From: Negativicutes bacterium UBA1444
GTDB taxonomy: Bacteria; Bacillota; Negativicutes; UBA1444
Assembly (NCBI GenBank): GCA_002329525.1
Contig: DCTI01000169.1
Span: 1 to 7,152 of the forward strand
Direction of reading: 5' to 3'
DNA: 7,152 nt
The position numbers were made by a program, and so were the translations under genes. Under the pieces are notes generated by a model that made no database searches, was not told where the DNA came from, and worked only from the letters and a program-made list of their open reading frames with translations. Positions 1 to 6,481 of the stretch are shown in pieces (the first letter of the stretch is position 1; each line of letters begins with the position of its first letter).

Positions 1-1097
1 AGCACCGGCCCGAACAGGCTCCGTCCGCCCACGAACGCCAGCCCGTACAGCAGACTGGCCAGAAAGGCCAGAAAAATCATGACCGGTCCATGCGGAAAGT
101 GAGCGATGCCGAACAGCGCCGAAGTCGCGATGACGGCGGCGGTGCGGGGATGTCGCCCCCACCAGCGCCGGCCGCCGGCGTGACCCAGATAGGTGGCGAA
201 CAGCATCAGCACGCCGCAGCGGAAGATGACCTCCTCCGAAATGCCGACGATCAATAGCATCATGAAACTGAACATATAGATTTTGGCGGCGGTCATTTGC
301 CAGAGCTCGCCGGTGTAAGTGATTCCGCCGACGATAAAATTCGTCGCCAGAAACAACAGCACACCGCTGGCCAGCAGCAACAGCACCGCTCCGGCTTCCC
401 GGCGTGAGCGCGGCAAAAACGTGAAGCCGAAATATTCCCGGCCCAGGCCGGTCCCATAGACCATCACGATGAGCGCCGCTGGCGTACTGAAACACCAGAG
501 CAGCGGCAGCACCTCCTGCAGCACCAGATAGGGAACCGCCGTCACCAGCACGCAGCCGAACTGCCGCAGACCAAACTGCAGCGTTCCGGCTGCTTTTTTT
601 GCGGCCTGCTGCGCCAGGGCCAATCCGCTCCGGAATCCTCCATAGAGCAACGCGGCGGCGAGCGCCAGAAACAACGGCAGCGGCAGACGGGCCCAGATGC
701 CGGTGACCTTTTTCAACGCCGCGGATTGCAGTTCGTCAAAGCCGCCCAGCCATAAAACCAGCAGAAACAGCCCCGTATACAATATTGGCAGGGCGCACAG
801 AAAAGCCGTGCCGCGCGGGTCGGCCAGCAACTTGCGGAGCTGACGGTCAGCGGCAGGGGTTGCGATCAGGAAAACGCCGGCGAAGGCCACGGCAGTGAAC
901 ACCGACAGCAACAGCACATAGGTCGGGGAATCCCCGGGGCTGCCGCTTTTGCCGTAGAGCAGGTCAAAGTACTGAAAAACGAACGTCAGCGGCACGATGA
1001 GAACAGTTAGCGCCCATTCTCCCTTCAGCCGGTACGAGGAGGGTGGTTCTTCGATGTGGTGGAGCAATTGCTGCCAGGGATTTTGTGACTCAGACAC
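1..1097 (-). CDS. CPBP (CAAX/Abi) family intramembrane metalloprotease, C-terminus cut by window edge
   Basis: Reading down from a GTG at 1097-1095, an uninterrupted frame of 365 codons runs off the window at base 1. The protein is very hydrophobic, with about eight or more membrane segments (roughly residues 28-46, 58-79, 98-119, 138-153, 180-200, 236-257, 273-287, 318-333 and 337-355). It carries two CPBP protease signatures: an EExxxR motif (E288, E289, R293) and an FxxxH motif (F329, H333). The third family motif, a His followed by Asn or Asp, would lie just past the edge. The family includes type II CAAX prenyl endopeptidases and bacteriocin-processing or immunity proteins; the substrate here is unknown. 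About 270 residues precede the catalytic core, longer than in minimal members. GTG is chosen because an AAGGGA ribosome site (1104-1109) lies 6 bases upstream and it overlaps the preceding stop by 8 bases. It is the last operon gene visible. Confidence 0.85.
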   Translation of the reverse strand, partial: MSESQNPWQQLLHHIEEPPSSYRLKGEWALTVLIVPLTFVFQYFDLLYGKSGSPGDSPTYVLLLSVFTAVAFAGVFLIATPAADRQLRKLLADPRGTAFLCALPILYTGLFLLVLWLGGFDELQSAALKKVTGIWARLPLPLFLALAAALLYGGFRSGLALAQQAAKKAAGTLQFGLRQFGCVLVTAVPYLVLQEVLPLLWCFSTPAALIVMVYGTGLGREYFGFTFLPRSRREAGAVLLLLASGVLLFLATNFIVGGITYTGELWQMTAAKIYMFSFMMLLIVGISEEVIFRCGVLMLFATYLGHAGGRRWWGRHPRTAAVIATSALFGIAHFPHGPVMIFLAFLASLLYGLAFVGGRSLFGPV

Positions 1098-2154
1098 GGG
1101 ATGTCCCTTCTTTCTGTCGCAGGCGCTGAACTTCGTGGACAATCCGGGGCAGCGTGATATTCGGAGATTCACGCCGAACAATGGCGCAGGGAACTTGCCA
1201 CGGCGCCCATTGGGAGGAACAATGCACGAATTTTCGGGTTTCGTAGAGCGCCACGATCGGTTTGCCGAGAGCTACGGCGAGATGCAACGAACCGGTGTCC
1301 GGGCTGATGACGACTTCGCAGAGGGAAACCAGCGCCGCCCAGCGTGGCAGAGGCAGTTGTCCGGGCAGCAGCAGGGCCGGGTCCGGTTCTTTTTCCAGAA
1401 AAGACTCCACTTCCGCCTGCAACTCCTTGTCGCCGGGACCAAACGTCAGCAGTACCCGGTTCACTCCCGGCAAATCCCGTACAGCCCGGATCAGGGACAG
1501 AAAATCCGCCGCGGTCCAACCGTTCGACAACCATCTGAATGCTCCGTGAATCCCGACGAGGCCGTCTGGTGGCGATCCCTGGCTTGACAGCCATTCCCGG
1601 GCCCATTCCTGGGCAGTCAACTGCAGCGGCAATTCCAGCGGTCCGGGCGGATCGTTCGGCAAGCCGATGGCGCGACCGATCGCATCGAGTTGCAACACCT
1701 CGTGCGGGACCTTTTCCCCGGCTGCCACCCGTTCGTCCACCCGGGATACGACTGCGTGAGTCAGCCACAACGGGCGGAGCAGACGGACCAGAATCCGCCG
1801 CGAGTAAACCAGCCCAGCCCGGACCGGCGCTCCCGACAGGCGACCCAGGATATAGGAAATTGTGCGGGGTGACAGCGTCAGACACAAATCCCAGCTCGTC
1901 AGCCGCAATTCCTGCAGAAACCGCCACTTTTGCCGCAGCGGCCAGCGGGCGTCGTATACCAATATTTCGTCGACCGCATCCCAGCCCGCGAGGGCCTGGG
2001 CGTTGGCCGGCGACGCCACCAAAGTAAAACGGCGGTCCGGCAAGGCCGTCCGCAGTTTTCGGATGAGCGGCGTGGAGAGCAGCAAATCGCCCAAATGGTC
2101 GGTGCGTAGGATCAGCACATTCCGGACCTTCGCGAAATCGACCGGTTGACTCAT
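1090..2154 (-). CDS. Glycosyltransferase family 9 (heptosyltransferase-like) protein A, 354 aa
   Basis: This is a complete GT9 (ADP-heptose:LPS heptosyltransferase-like) protein of normal length with a two-Rossmann GT-B layout. The N-terminal domain opens with VLILRTDHLGD, with D23 at the position of the conserved acceptor-side Asp. The C-terminal nucleotide-sugar domain carries SPDTGSLH (D286, T287, G288, H291), the family hallmark. Such enzymes are cytoplasmic or membrane-peripheral and add heptose or another sugar to the LPS inner core or a similar acceptor. The donor cannot be assigned, and no heptose-synthesis gene is in the window. The Lys of the usual K-x-W donor-site motif appears replaced (N211-G-W213), with a basic-Trp pair (R207-W208) just before it. 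The ATG overlaps the upstream GT2 stop as ATGA, with AAGGA (2164-2168) 9 bases upstream. It shares a distinctive C-terminal block with the other GT9 of this operon. Confidence 0.9.
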   Translation of the reverse strand: MSQPVDFAKVRNVLILRTDHLGDLLLSTPLIRKLRTALPDRRFTLVASPANAQALAGWDAVDEILVYDARWPLRQKWRFLQELRLTSWDLCLTLSPRTISYILGRLSGAPVRAGLVYSRRILVRLLRPLWLTHAVVSRVDERVAAGEKVPHEVLQLDAIGRAIGLPNDPPGPLELPLQLTAQEWAREWLSSQGSPPDGLVGIHGAFRWLSNGWTAADFLSLIRAVRDLPGVNRVLLTFGPGDKELQAEVESFLEKEPDPALLLPGQLPLPRWAALVSLCEVVISPDTGSLHLAVALGKPIVALYETRKFVHCSSQWAPWQVPCAIVRRESPNITLPRIVHEVQRLRQKEGTSRV

Positions 2155-3041
2155 GGCTGCCGGTCCTTATAGCCGCACAGATAATAATATTGTCGCGTGA
2201 ACTCCTGCCCCCAGCGCGTCTGCCAAAGCTTCGAACGCAGCTTGGCCCGCCAGGACGGCACGGCGCAGACCAGGGCGTGGATGCCCAGCGTGACTGGGTT
2301 CACCCCGAGCCGCAGCAACACGGAGCGGTCCTGATGCTTGTTGAAGAAGCGTCGGGTCGCCACGCCCGAATGCCATTTCTTGTCGCAGCGTTCCTCGAAC
2401 GGGACCGGATGCCAGTGGTAGTTGACCGCCTTGGCATTGTACAGGATCGGGTAGCCGGCCTTCTGTAGCCGATAGCCGAGTTCCAGGTCCTCGTGCCCGT
2501 ACACCGTGAAGTTTTCGTCGAAGCCGCCGACGTCGAGCAGGGCTTGGCGCGGCGCCGACGCGTTGCCGGTCAGGAAAAACAGCCAGGACATTTCCTTATC
2601 GTTGCGGCCGTGCAGATGGCGGCCCTTGTCGTAGGGATTGTCGCGGACCTGCTCATATTCTTCGAAGGTATTCACCTGTACTTCCAGACCGACGACCGCC
2701 GAATGCGGCCGCTCCCGGTGCAGACGCAGATGTTCTTCGAGCAGGTTGGGCGAGGCCAGAATATCCGCATCGGTGAACAAAACAAATTCACCGGTCGCTT
2801 CCCGGATTCCCGCGTTGCGGGCGCCGCTGCGGCCCCGGTTTTCGGCGGGGCGAATATGGCGGAGGTTGGGGATCGCCAATTCGGCGAGCAGCTCGGCGGT
2901 GCCGTCGGTCGAGCCGGAATCGCACAGCAGCAGTTCGTACTGGTCGGCTGGCAGCGTTTGGTTCGCCAACAGCGGCAGCACACGTTCCAAGGTTTCCCGG
3001 CGGTTGAACGTCGGGATGACGACGCTAATCACGGGGTTCAT
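2151..3041 (-). CDS. Glycosyltransferase family 2 protein B, 296 aa
   Basis: This is a GT-A fold family 2 glycosyltransferase. Visible motifs are ISVVIPTFNR at the N-terminus, the nucleotide-binding DSGSTDG (41-47), the metal-binding DAD (D91-D93), and a YGHEDLELGYRL block with the catalytic-type E184-D185. A later His pair (NYHWH, H209 and H211) may also help bind metal. The E-D-L-E-L-G block is typical of GT2 enzymes with a galactosyltransferase-like C-terminal region. No membrane helix is obvious, so the enzyme probably acts at the cytoplasmic face of the membrane. The frame stays open further upstream to 3587, but the start at 3041 is preferred: the family begins at ISVVIPTFN, GGAGG (3049-3053) lies 7 bases upstream, and the ATG overlaps the preceding stop as ATGA. 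The stop overlaps the next gene in the same way. Donor and acceptor are unknown. Confidence 0.9.
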   Translation of the reverse strand: MNPVISVVIPTFNRRETLERVLPLLANQTLPADQYELLLCDSGSTDGTAELLAELAIPNLRHIRPAENRGRSGARNAGIREATGEFVLFTDADILASPNLLEEHLRLHRERPHSAVVGLEVQVNTFEEYEQVRDNPYDKGRHLHGRNDKEMSWLFFLTGNASAPRQALLDVGGFDENFTVYGHEDLELGYRLQKAGYPILYNAKAVNYHWHPVPFEERCDKKWHSGVATRRFFNKHQDRSVLLRLGVNPVTLGIHALVCAVPSWRAKLRSKLWQTRWGQEFTRQYYYLCGYKDRQP

Positions 3042-4045
3042 AACAATTCCTCCACTGCCGCGCCAATGGCGGCGTAAAAATTGTTCCGGGATGCAGGCTC
3101 GGGACGCCGCAGGATCCGGTGCGGAACCTGCCAGGGCGACCAGCGGGAAGAAGCATGGACGAAATTCAGCTCGGGAAAGACCACGGCAGCTGGCGTGCCG
3201 ACCGCTGCCGCCAGATGGACCGCCCCTGTGTCCATGGAAACCAGGACCCGGCACCGGGCAATCAGCGCGGCCCATTGACCCAGCTCCAGACCGGCGAACA
3301 GCTGAAAGCGGCCGACCGGCAGGAGCGACGCCGCTTCTGCGAAAAAGCGGTCTTCGCCCGGGCCCGCCGTCACGGCCAGACGGGCTTGCGGGAAGCGGTC
3401 GAGCAAAGCAAGTCCAACTTCCCGGCAGGTAGCGTCGCCCCAGTCCTCCGAGCCCCATTTGGCGGACAAATGCAGACCGATCAGCGGAGCGGCGGGGTCC
3501 GGCGTCAGTCCGGCCAGCGCCGTTGCCGCCCAGGTGCGGGCTGCCGACGGCACAATCAGGTGCATTGGCCCGGCCGCGTCCGGACAACCGGCCAACCCGG
3601 CCAGGGCTGCATACCGCTCGACTTCATGAACCGACGCCTGCGCGGGGTCGTTCGGCGCCGGCAACCGGTGGGTCAGGGTCAGACGGCGCAACAGCGTCTT
3701 GGGGAGTTGCGACCACCCCGGGTCGAAGCCGACGCGTACTGTCGCATTCGACATGTAGGTCCAGACAGCCGGCCAGAACTTTTCGTTCAGGCAAAAGACC
3801 AGATCGAAACCAGCGGCGCGAATCCGTTCGCCCAGCTCCCGTTTTTGCGTCCGGGACAGAGCGGCGAGCTCCTGCACCCACAGATGCGAAACGCGCGGGT
3901 CGGCGTCAAACACCGAGGCGCCGCGCGGCGAAGCCAGATAGGTGATTTCACAGTCCGGCCAGCGGCGTTTCAGGCCGTCGAGCAGCGGCAGCGAGAGCAG
4001 GGTGTCGCCCAGTCCGTCGAGGCGGATGATCAGGATCCGGTTCAC
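3038..4045 (-). CDS. Glycosyltransferase family 9 (heptosyltransferase-like) protein B, 335 aa
   Basis: This is a complete GT9 family protein. It begins ILIIRLDGLGD, with D14 as the conserved N-terminal Asp, and carries SMDTGAVHLAAAVG (D272, T273, G274, H277) in the C-terminal donor domain. Known relatives transfer heptose from ADP-heptose to the LPS inner core, but substrate is not readable from sequence in this broad family. As in the other GT9 here, the Lys expected two residues before a conserved Trp is replaced (E200-D-W202), while a basic-Trp pair (K196-W197) sits upstream at the same spacing. The start is GTG, overlapping the preceding GT2 stop as GTGA. I see no good Shine-Dalgarno in front of it, so translation probably depends on coupling to the upstream gene. 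The 3' end contains the GGAGG that serves the next gene. Confidence 0.9.
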   Translation of the reverse strand: MNRILIIRLDGLGDTLLSLPLLDGLKRRWPDCEITYLASPRGASVFDADPRVSHLWVQELAALSRTQKRELGERIRAAGFDLVFCLNEKFWPAVWTYMSNATVRVGFDPGWSQLPKTLLRRLTLTHRLPAPNDPAQASVHEVERYAALAGLAGCPDAAGPMHLIVPSAARTWAATALAGLTPDPAAPLIGLHLSAKWGSEDWGDATCREVGLALLDRFPQARLAVTAGPGEDRFFAEAASLLPVGRFQLFAGLELGQWAALIARCRVLVSMDTGAVHLAAAVGTPAAVVFPELNFVHASSRWSPWQVPHRILRRPEPASRNNFYAAIGAAVEELL

Positions 4046-4953
4046 GCGGTTCGTTCGGGCCGCCGGGTGTCTCCCTTGCGGACGGCGTCAAAAAATTTGA
4101 AACTGCACAGGATGCGGGCACACCAGAACGGCCAGCCGCGCAGCGGACCCTCCGGCGCGTTGTCCACTCCGCTCTGAAACACGGATTCGAACGGACGGAG
4201 CAGGCGGTCCAGCAGCATTCGCGGCCAAGTGATCCCCGTAGCCATGTGGGCGTTGATGGTGGGGCGCTTCTTGATATAGACCAGGGCGCTGCGACCGCTC
4301 GAAGCCGCCTGCCGCAGCATGCCGGGCAGGTCCTTCTTCTGCTTGGGCGGTTTGAAGTGCGACACGATCGCCTTGTCGGTCGTCCGGCGTTCCAGACCGA
4401 GCTTTTTCAGACGCCAGCCCAGCTCGAGGTCCTCCCAGCCGTACTCGAGGAAATCCTCATCGAACAGCCCGACTTCTTCCACGAATTTCTTGCGGACCGA
4501 CACATTGCTGGTCCAGAAGAAGCTGCGGGAATAATCGGCCATCACATATTTGCGCGGACCCACCGGGTCCAGTTCTTCGATGTGGTTGACCCAGCCGAGC
4601 ACCACTGCCCGCGGATACTGATCGTGCACGGCCAGATGCTCCCGCAGCAGCGCCGGATCGGCGAACGTGTCGTCATCCATGAACAGGATGATCTCGCCGT
4701 CGCAGTTGCGGATGCCGAGGTTGCGGGCCCGGGACAGGCCATCGTTGGGCTTGGAGAAAACCTTGATCCGGCAGACGCCTTCCGCCGCCAGACCGCGGGC
4801 CATATCGGCCGAACCGTCGGTGCTGCCGTCGTCCACGAACACGATCTCATAGTGGTCCTGGGGGAGATCCTGGGCCATCAGGGCCCGCAGGGAGCGTTCC
4901 AGCAGATGTTTGCGGTTGTAGCTGCAAATCTGGACGCTGATGCGAATCGACAA
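4042..4953 (-). CDS. Glycosyltransferase family 2 protein A, 303 aa, first gene of the minus-strand operon
   Basis: This GT-A family 2 glycosyltransferase begins SIRISVQICSYNR and has the nucleotide-binding VDDGSTDGS block (40-48), a DDD metal-binding site (D93-D95), and WEDLELGWRL with E174-D175 in the catalytic-base position. H199 in VSHF is a plausible extra metal ligand. The layout matches the other GT2 of the operon almost without gaps over the first 50 residues. A lysine-rich stretch follows (201-207, KPPKQKK), and the C-terminus is basic, which may favour membrane association. I chose a TTG start at 4953: an AAAGGTGG ribosome site (4961-4968) lies 7 bases upstream and the family homology begins immediately. 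The frame is open to an ATG at 5121, but those 56 extra residues look non-conserved and cross the putative promoter. Donor and acceptor are unknown. Confidence 0.88.
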   Translation of the reverse strand: MSIRISVQICSYNRKHLLERSLRALMAQDLPQDHYEIVFVDDGSTDGSADMARGLAAEGVCRIKVFSKPNDGLSRARNLGIRNCDGEIILFMDDDTFADPALLREHLAVHDQYPRAVVLGWVNHIEELDPVGPRKYVMADYSRSFFWTSNVSVRKKFVEEVGLFDEDFLEYGWEDLELGWRLKKLGLERRTTDKAIVSHFKPPKQKKDLPGMLRQAASSGRSALVYIKKRPTINAHMATGITWPRMLLDRLLRPFESVFQSGVDNAPEGPLRGWPFWCARILCSFKFFDAVRKGDTRRPERTA

Positions 4954-4960
4954 GATGAAA

Positions 4961-4968
4961 CCACCTTT
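4961..4968 (-). promoter_or_regulatory. Shine-Dalgarno supporting the TTG start of GT2 A
   Basis: On the minus strand this reads AAAGGTGG, partly complementary to the 16S rRNA tail, and ends 7 bases before the TTG at 4953. It favours this start over upstream in-frame ATGs, none of which I matched to a comparable site. Confidence 0.6.
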
Positions 4969-4980
4969 ACAAACAGGATA

Positions 4981-4996
4981 TGGGAGAATTTTCCCA
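4981..4996. repeat. 16-bp near-palindrome in the leader of the minus-strand operon
   Basis: TGGGAGAATTTTCCCA pairs with itself at 7 of 8 positions; the one mismatch is the sixth base against the eleventh. It lies 27 bases upstream of the TTG start of GT2 A. As DNA it could be an operator for a dimeric regulator. As RNA it could fold into a 5-bp stem with a 6-base loop close to the ribosome site. No regulator can be named. Confidence 0.4.
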
Positions 4997-5046
4997 AAAA
5001 CAGAAACACAATCCGCCGCTGATGTGATAAAATACGAAGCGTAAAC

Positions 5047-5062
5047 TGTGTCCCAAAACACA
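5047..5062. repeat. Inverted repeat TGTGT-N6-ACACA between the divergent genes
   Basis: There are perfect 5-base arms (5047-5051 and 5058-5062) around a 6-base centre, placed immediately downstream of the minus-strand -10 candidate, near where transcription would start. Its TCCCAAAA (5051-5058) is also found at 4992-4999, at the edge of the other palindrome, 59 bases away. An operator role is inferred from position and symmetry only. Confidence 0.35.
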
Positions 5063-5065
5063 CTC

Positions 5066-5076
5066 ATTATATTATA
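5066..5076 (-). promoter_or_regulatory. Candidate sigma70-type -10 element for the minus-strand glycosyltransferase operon
   Basis: On the minus strand two TATAAT hexamers overlap by one base (5076-5071 and 5071-5066), in the most AT-rich part of the divergent region. I could not find a good -35 at 16-18 bases; the best is TGGTAT at 5099-5094. A start near base 5059 would give a leader of about 105 bases before the TTG at 4953. The promoter may rely on an activator or an alternative spacing. Confidence 0.4.
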
Positions 5077-5127
5077 AATCATCATGCCGGCGGATACCAG
5101 CATGGTTTCAGCAGAATTCACACGGAC

Positions 5128-5133
5128 GGGAGG
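5128..5133 (+). promoter_or_regulatory. Shine-Dalgarno fixing the start of UDP-glucose dehydrogenase
   Basis: GGGAGG ends 7 bases before the ATG at 5141. This supports the start at 5141 rather than the in-frame ATG at 5084, which would add 19 residues in front of the Rossmann fold. Confidence 0.8.
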
Positions 5134-5140
5134 AAATATT

Positions 5141-6481
5141 ATGAGAATTTGTATGGTCGGAACCGGCTACGTTGGCCTGGTGACGGCGTCCTGCTTCGCG
5201 GAGCAGGGCAACGAAGTCTGGTGCGTCGACGTCGACAGCGAAAAAGTGCAGCAGCTCCAGAACGGCCAGATCCCGATCTTCGAACCGGGCCTGCAGGATA
5301 TCGTGAAGCGCAACGCCGCCGAGGGCAATCTGCATTTCACCACCGACCTCGCCGAGGGCGTGCGGAACAGCCTGTTCATTTTCATTGCCGTGGGCACGCC
5401 CACGCTGGCCGACGGTTCGTCGGACCTGCAATATGTGTTTGAAGTCGCCCGCGGCATCGGTGAATGCATGGACGCCTACAAACTGGTGGTCGTGAAATCC
5501 ACCGTGCCGGTGGGAACGACACTCGCCGTCGGCGAAACGGTCCGCCGGGAACTGGCGGCGCGCCAGCAGACCGACCTGGATTTCGACGTGGCGTTCTGCC
5601 CGGAATTCCTGAAGGAAGGTTCGGCGGTCGAGGATTTCATGAAACCGGACCGCATCATCATCGGCGCCGAGAACAGCCGCGTCGCCGAACTGCTGAAGGA
5701 ACTGTACTCGCCGTTCAACATGCGCGAGCCGCGCATCCTGACCATGCGCGTCGCTTCGGCGGAACTGAGCAAATATGCCGCCAACTCCATGCTGGCCACC
5801 CGGATCAGCTTCATGAACGAGCTGGCCGGCTACTGCGACCTGGTGGGCGCCGACATCGAGGAGATCCGCCGGGGGATCGGCGCCGATTCCCGGATCGGCT
5901 CGGCGTTCCTGTACGCCGGTCTCGGCTACGGCGGTTCGTGTTTCCCGAAGGATCTGAAAGCCCTGATCGGCACGGCGGCGACCCGCGACTATGACTTTTC
6001 CATCCTGCGCGCCGTGGAGGAGGTCAACCAGCGGCAGCGGCAACGCCTGCTGGACAAGATCCGGCAGCACTTCGCCGGCGACCTCGCCGGCCGCCGGTTC
6101 GCCCTCTGGGGACTCAGCTTCAAGCCGCACACCGACGATATCCGGGAAGCTCCGGCCCTCGACCTGATCCGGGCCCTGCTCGACGCCGGCGCCAGTGTGA
6201 CCGCATTCGATCCGGTCGCCGCGGCGAACGTCCGCAAAGTGCTCGGCGACAACCCAGCGATCCAATATGTGCAGGAACGCTACGAAGCCCTGCGCGACGC
6301 CGACGCCCTGGTGCTCGTCACCGAATGGCCGGCGTTCCGTAAACCCGACTTCGACCGCATGAAAACCCTCCTGAAACAGCCGGTCATCTTCGACGGCCGC
6401 AACCAGTACGACCCGACGCAGTTGCGGCGGCAGGGCTTCACCTTGTATACGATGGGCAGGGGACGTCATGGACAGGATTGA
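5141..6481 (+). CDS. ugd: UDP-glucose 6-dehydrogenase, 446 aa
   Basis: This cytoplasmic enzyme oxidises UDP-glucose twice with NAD+ to give UDP-glucuronate, a precursor for capsule, LPS-core or exopolysaccharide uronic acids. The protein is complete and of usual bacterial length. The N-terminal Rossmann domain starts [14 protein letters not shown] with the GxGYVG dinucleotide site (7-12). The central region has CPEFLKEG (E155, E159), K211 and N215 in KYAANSM, and the catalytic cysteine C267 in GGSCFPKD, followed by D271. These match the active-site residues known from the Streptococcus pyogenes enzyme with a constant offset of about 7 from K211 onward. The C-terminal UDP-binding domain includes [16 protein letters not shown] (323-338) and ends near FDGRNQYDP. 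The ATG at 5141 follows a strong GGGAGG site. The last 14 bases overlap the epimerase gene, indicating co-translation. GDP-mannose dehydrogenase is a related alternative, but the motifs fit UDP-glucose better. Confidence 0.95.
   Translation: MRICMVGTGYVGLVTASCFAEQGNEVWCVDVDSEKVQQLQNGQIPIFEPGLQDIVKRNAAEGNLHFTTDLAEGVRNSLFIFIAVGTPTLADGSSDLQYVFEVARGIGECMDAYKLVVVKSTVPVGTTLAVGETVRRELAARQQTDLDFDVAFCPEFLKEGSAVEDFMKPDRIIIGAENSRVAELLKELYSPFNMREPRILTMRVASAELSKYAANSMLATRISFMNELAGYCDLVGADIEEIRRGIGADSRIGSAFLYAGLGYGGSCFPKDLKALIGTAATRDYDFSILRAVEEVNQRQRQRLLDKIRQHFAGDLAGRRFALWGLSFKPHTDDIREAPALDLIRALLDAGASVTAFDPVAAANVRKVLGDNPAIQYVQERYEALRDADALVLVTEWPAFRKPDFDRMKTLLKQPVIFDGRNQYDPTQLRRQGFTLYTMGRGRHGQD

Larger units (their letters stand above)
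5028..5078 (+). promoter_or_regulatory. Possible promoter region for the UDP-glucose dehydrogenase operon
   Basis: A promoter for the plus-strand genes must lie upstream of 5141. Candidate -10 sequences are TAAAAT (5028-5033, with a half-matching AACACA 17 bases upstream at 5005-5010) and TATAAA (5073-5078, with no convincing -35). Neither is strong, so this is a region rather than an exact site. If correct, the two promoters overlap and could be co-regulated. Confidence 0.25.

Noticed and set aside
1080..1100. Possible terminator between GT9 A and the protease gene
   Set aside because: The genes overlap and there is no GC stem followed by a T run, so read-through is expected.
997..2149. Several plus-strand open frames opposite GT9 A and the start of the protease gene
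   Set aside because: They overlap each other and lie antisense to a conserved, motif-bearing gene. None shows a domain.
3042..3587. Upstream extension of GT2 B by 182 codons
   Set aside because: The extension overlaps GT9 B in another frame and reads as low-complexity G/R/P/S sequence. The start at 3041 has a GGAGG site, an ATGA overlap and the family N-terminus.
3119..4177. A 352-codon open frame on the plus strand opposite GT9 B
   Set aside because: It is a by-product of GC-rich codon use opposite a clear GT9 gene. The translation is rich in R, Q, G and P, with no motif and no ribosome site that I could identify.
5084..5140. N-terminal 19-residue extension of UDP-glucose dehydrogenase from the ATG at 5084
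   Set aside because: It would place extra residues before the Rossmann strand that normally begins the protein, and the strong GGGAGG is positioned for the ATG at 5141.
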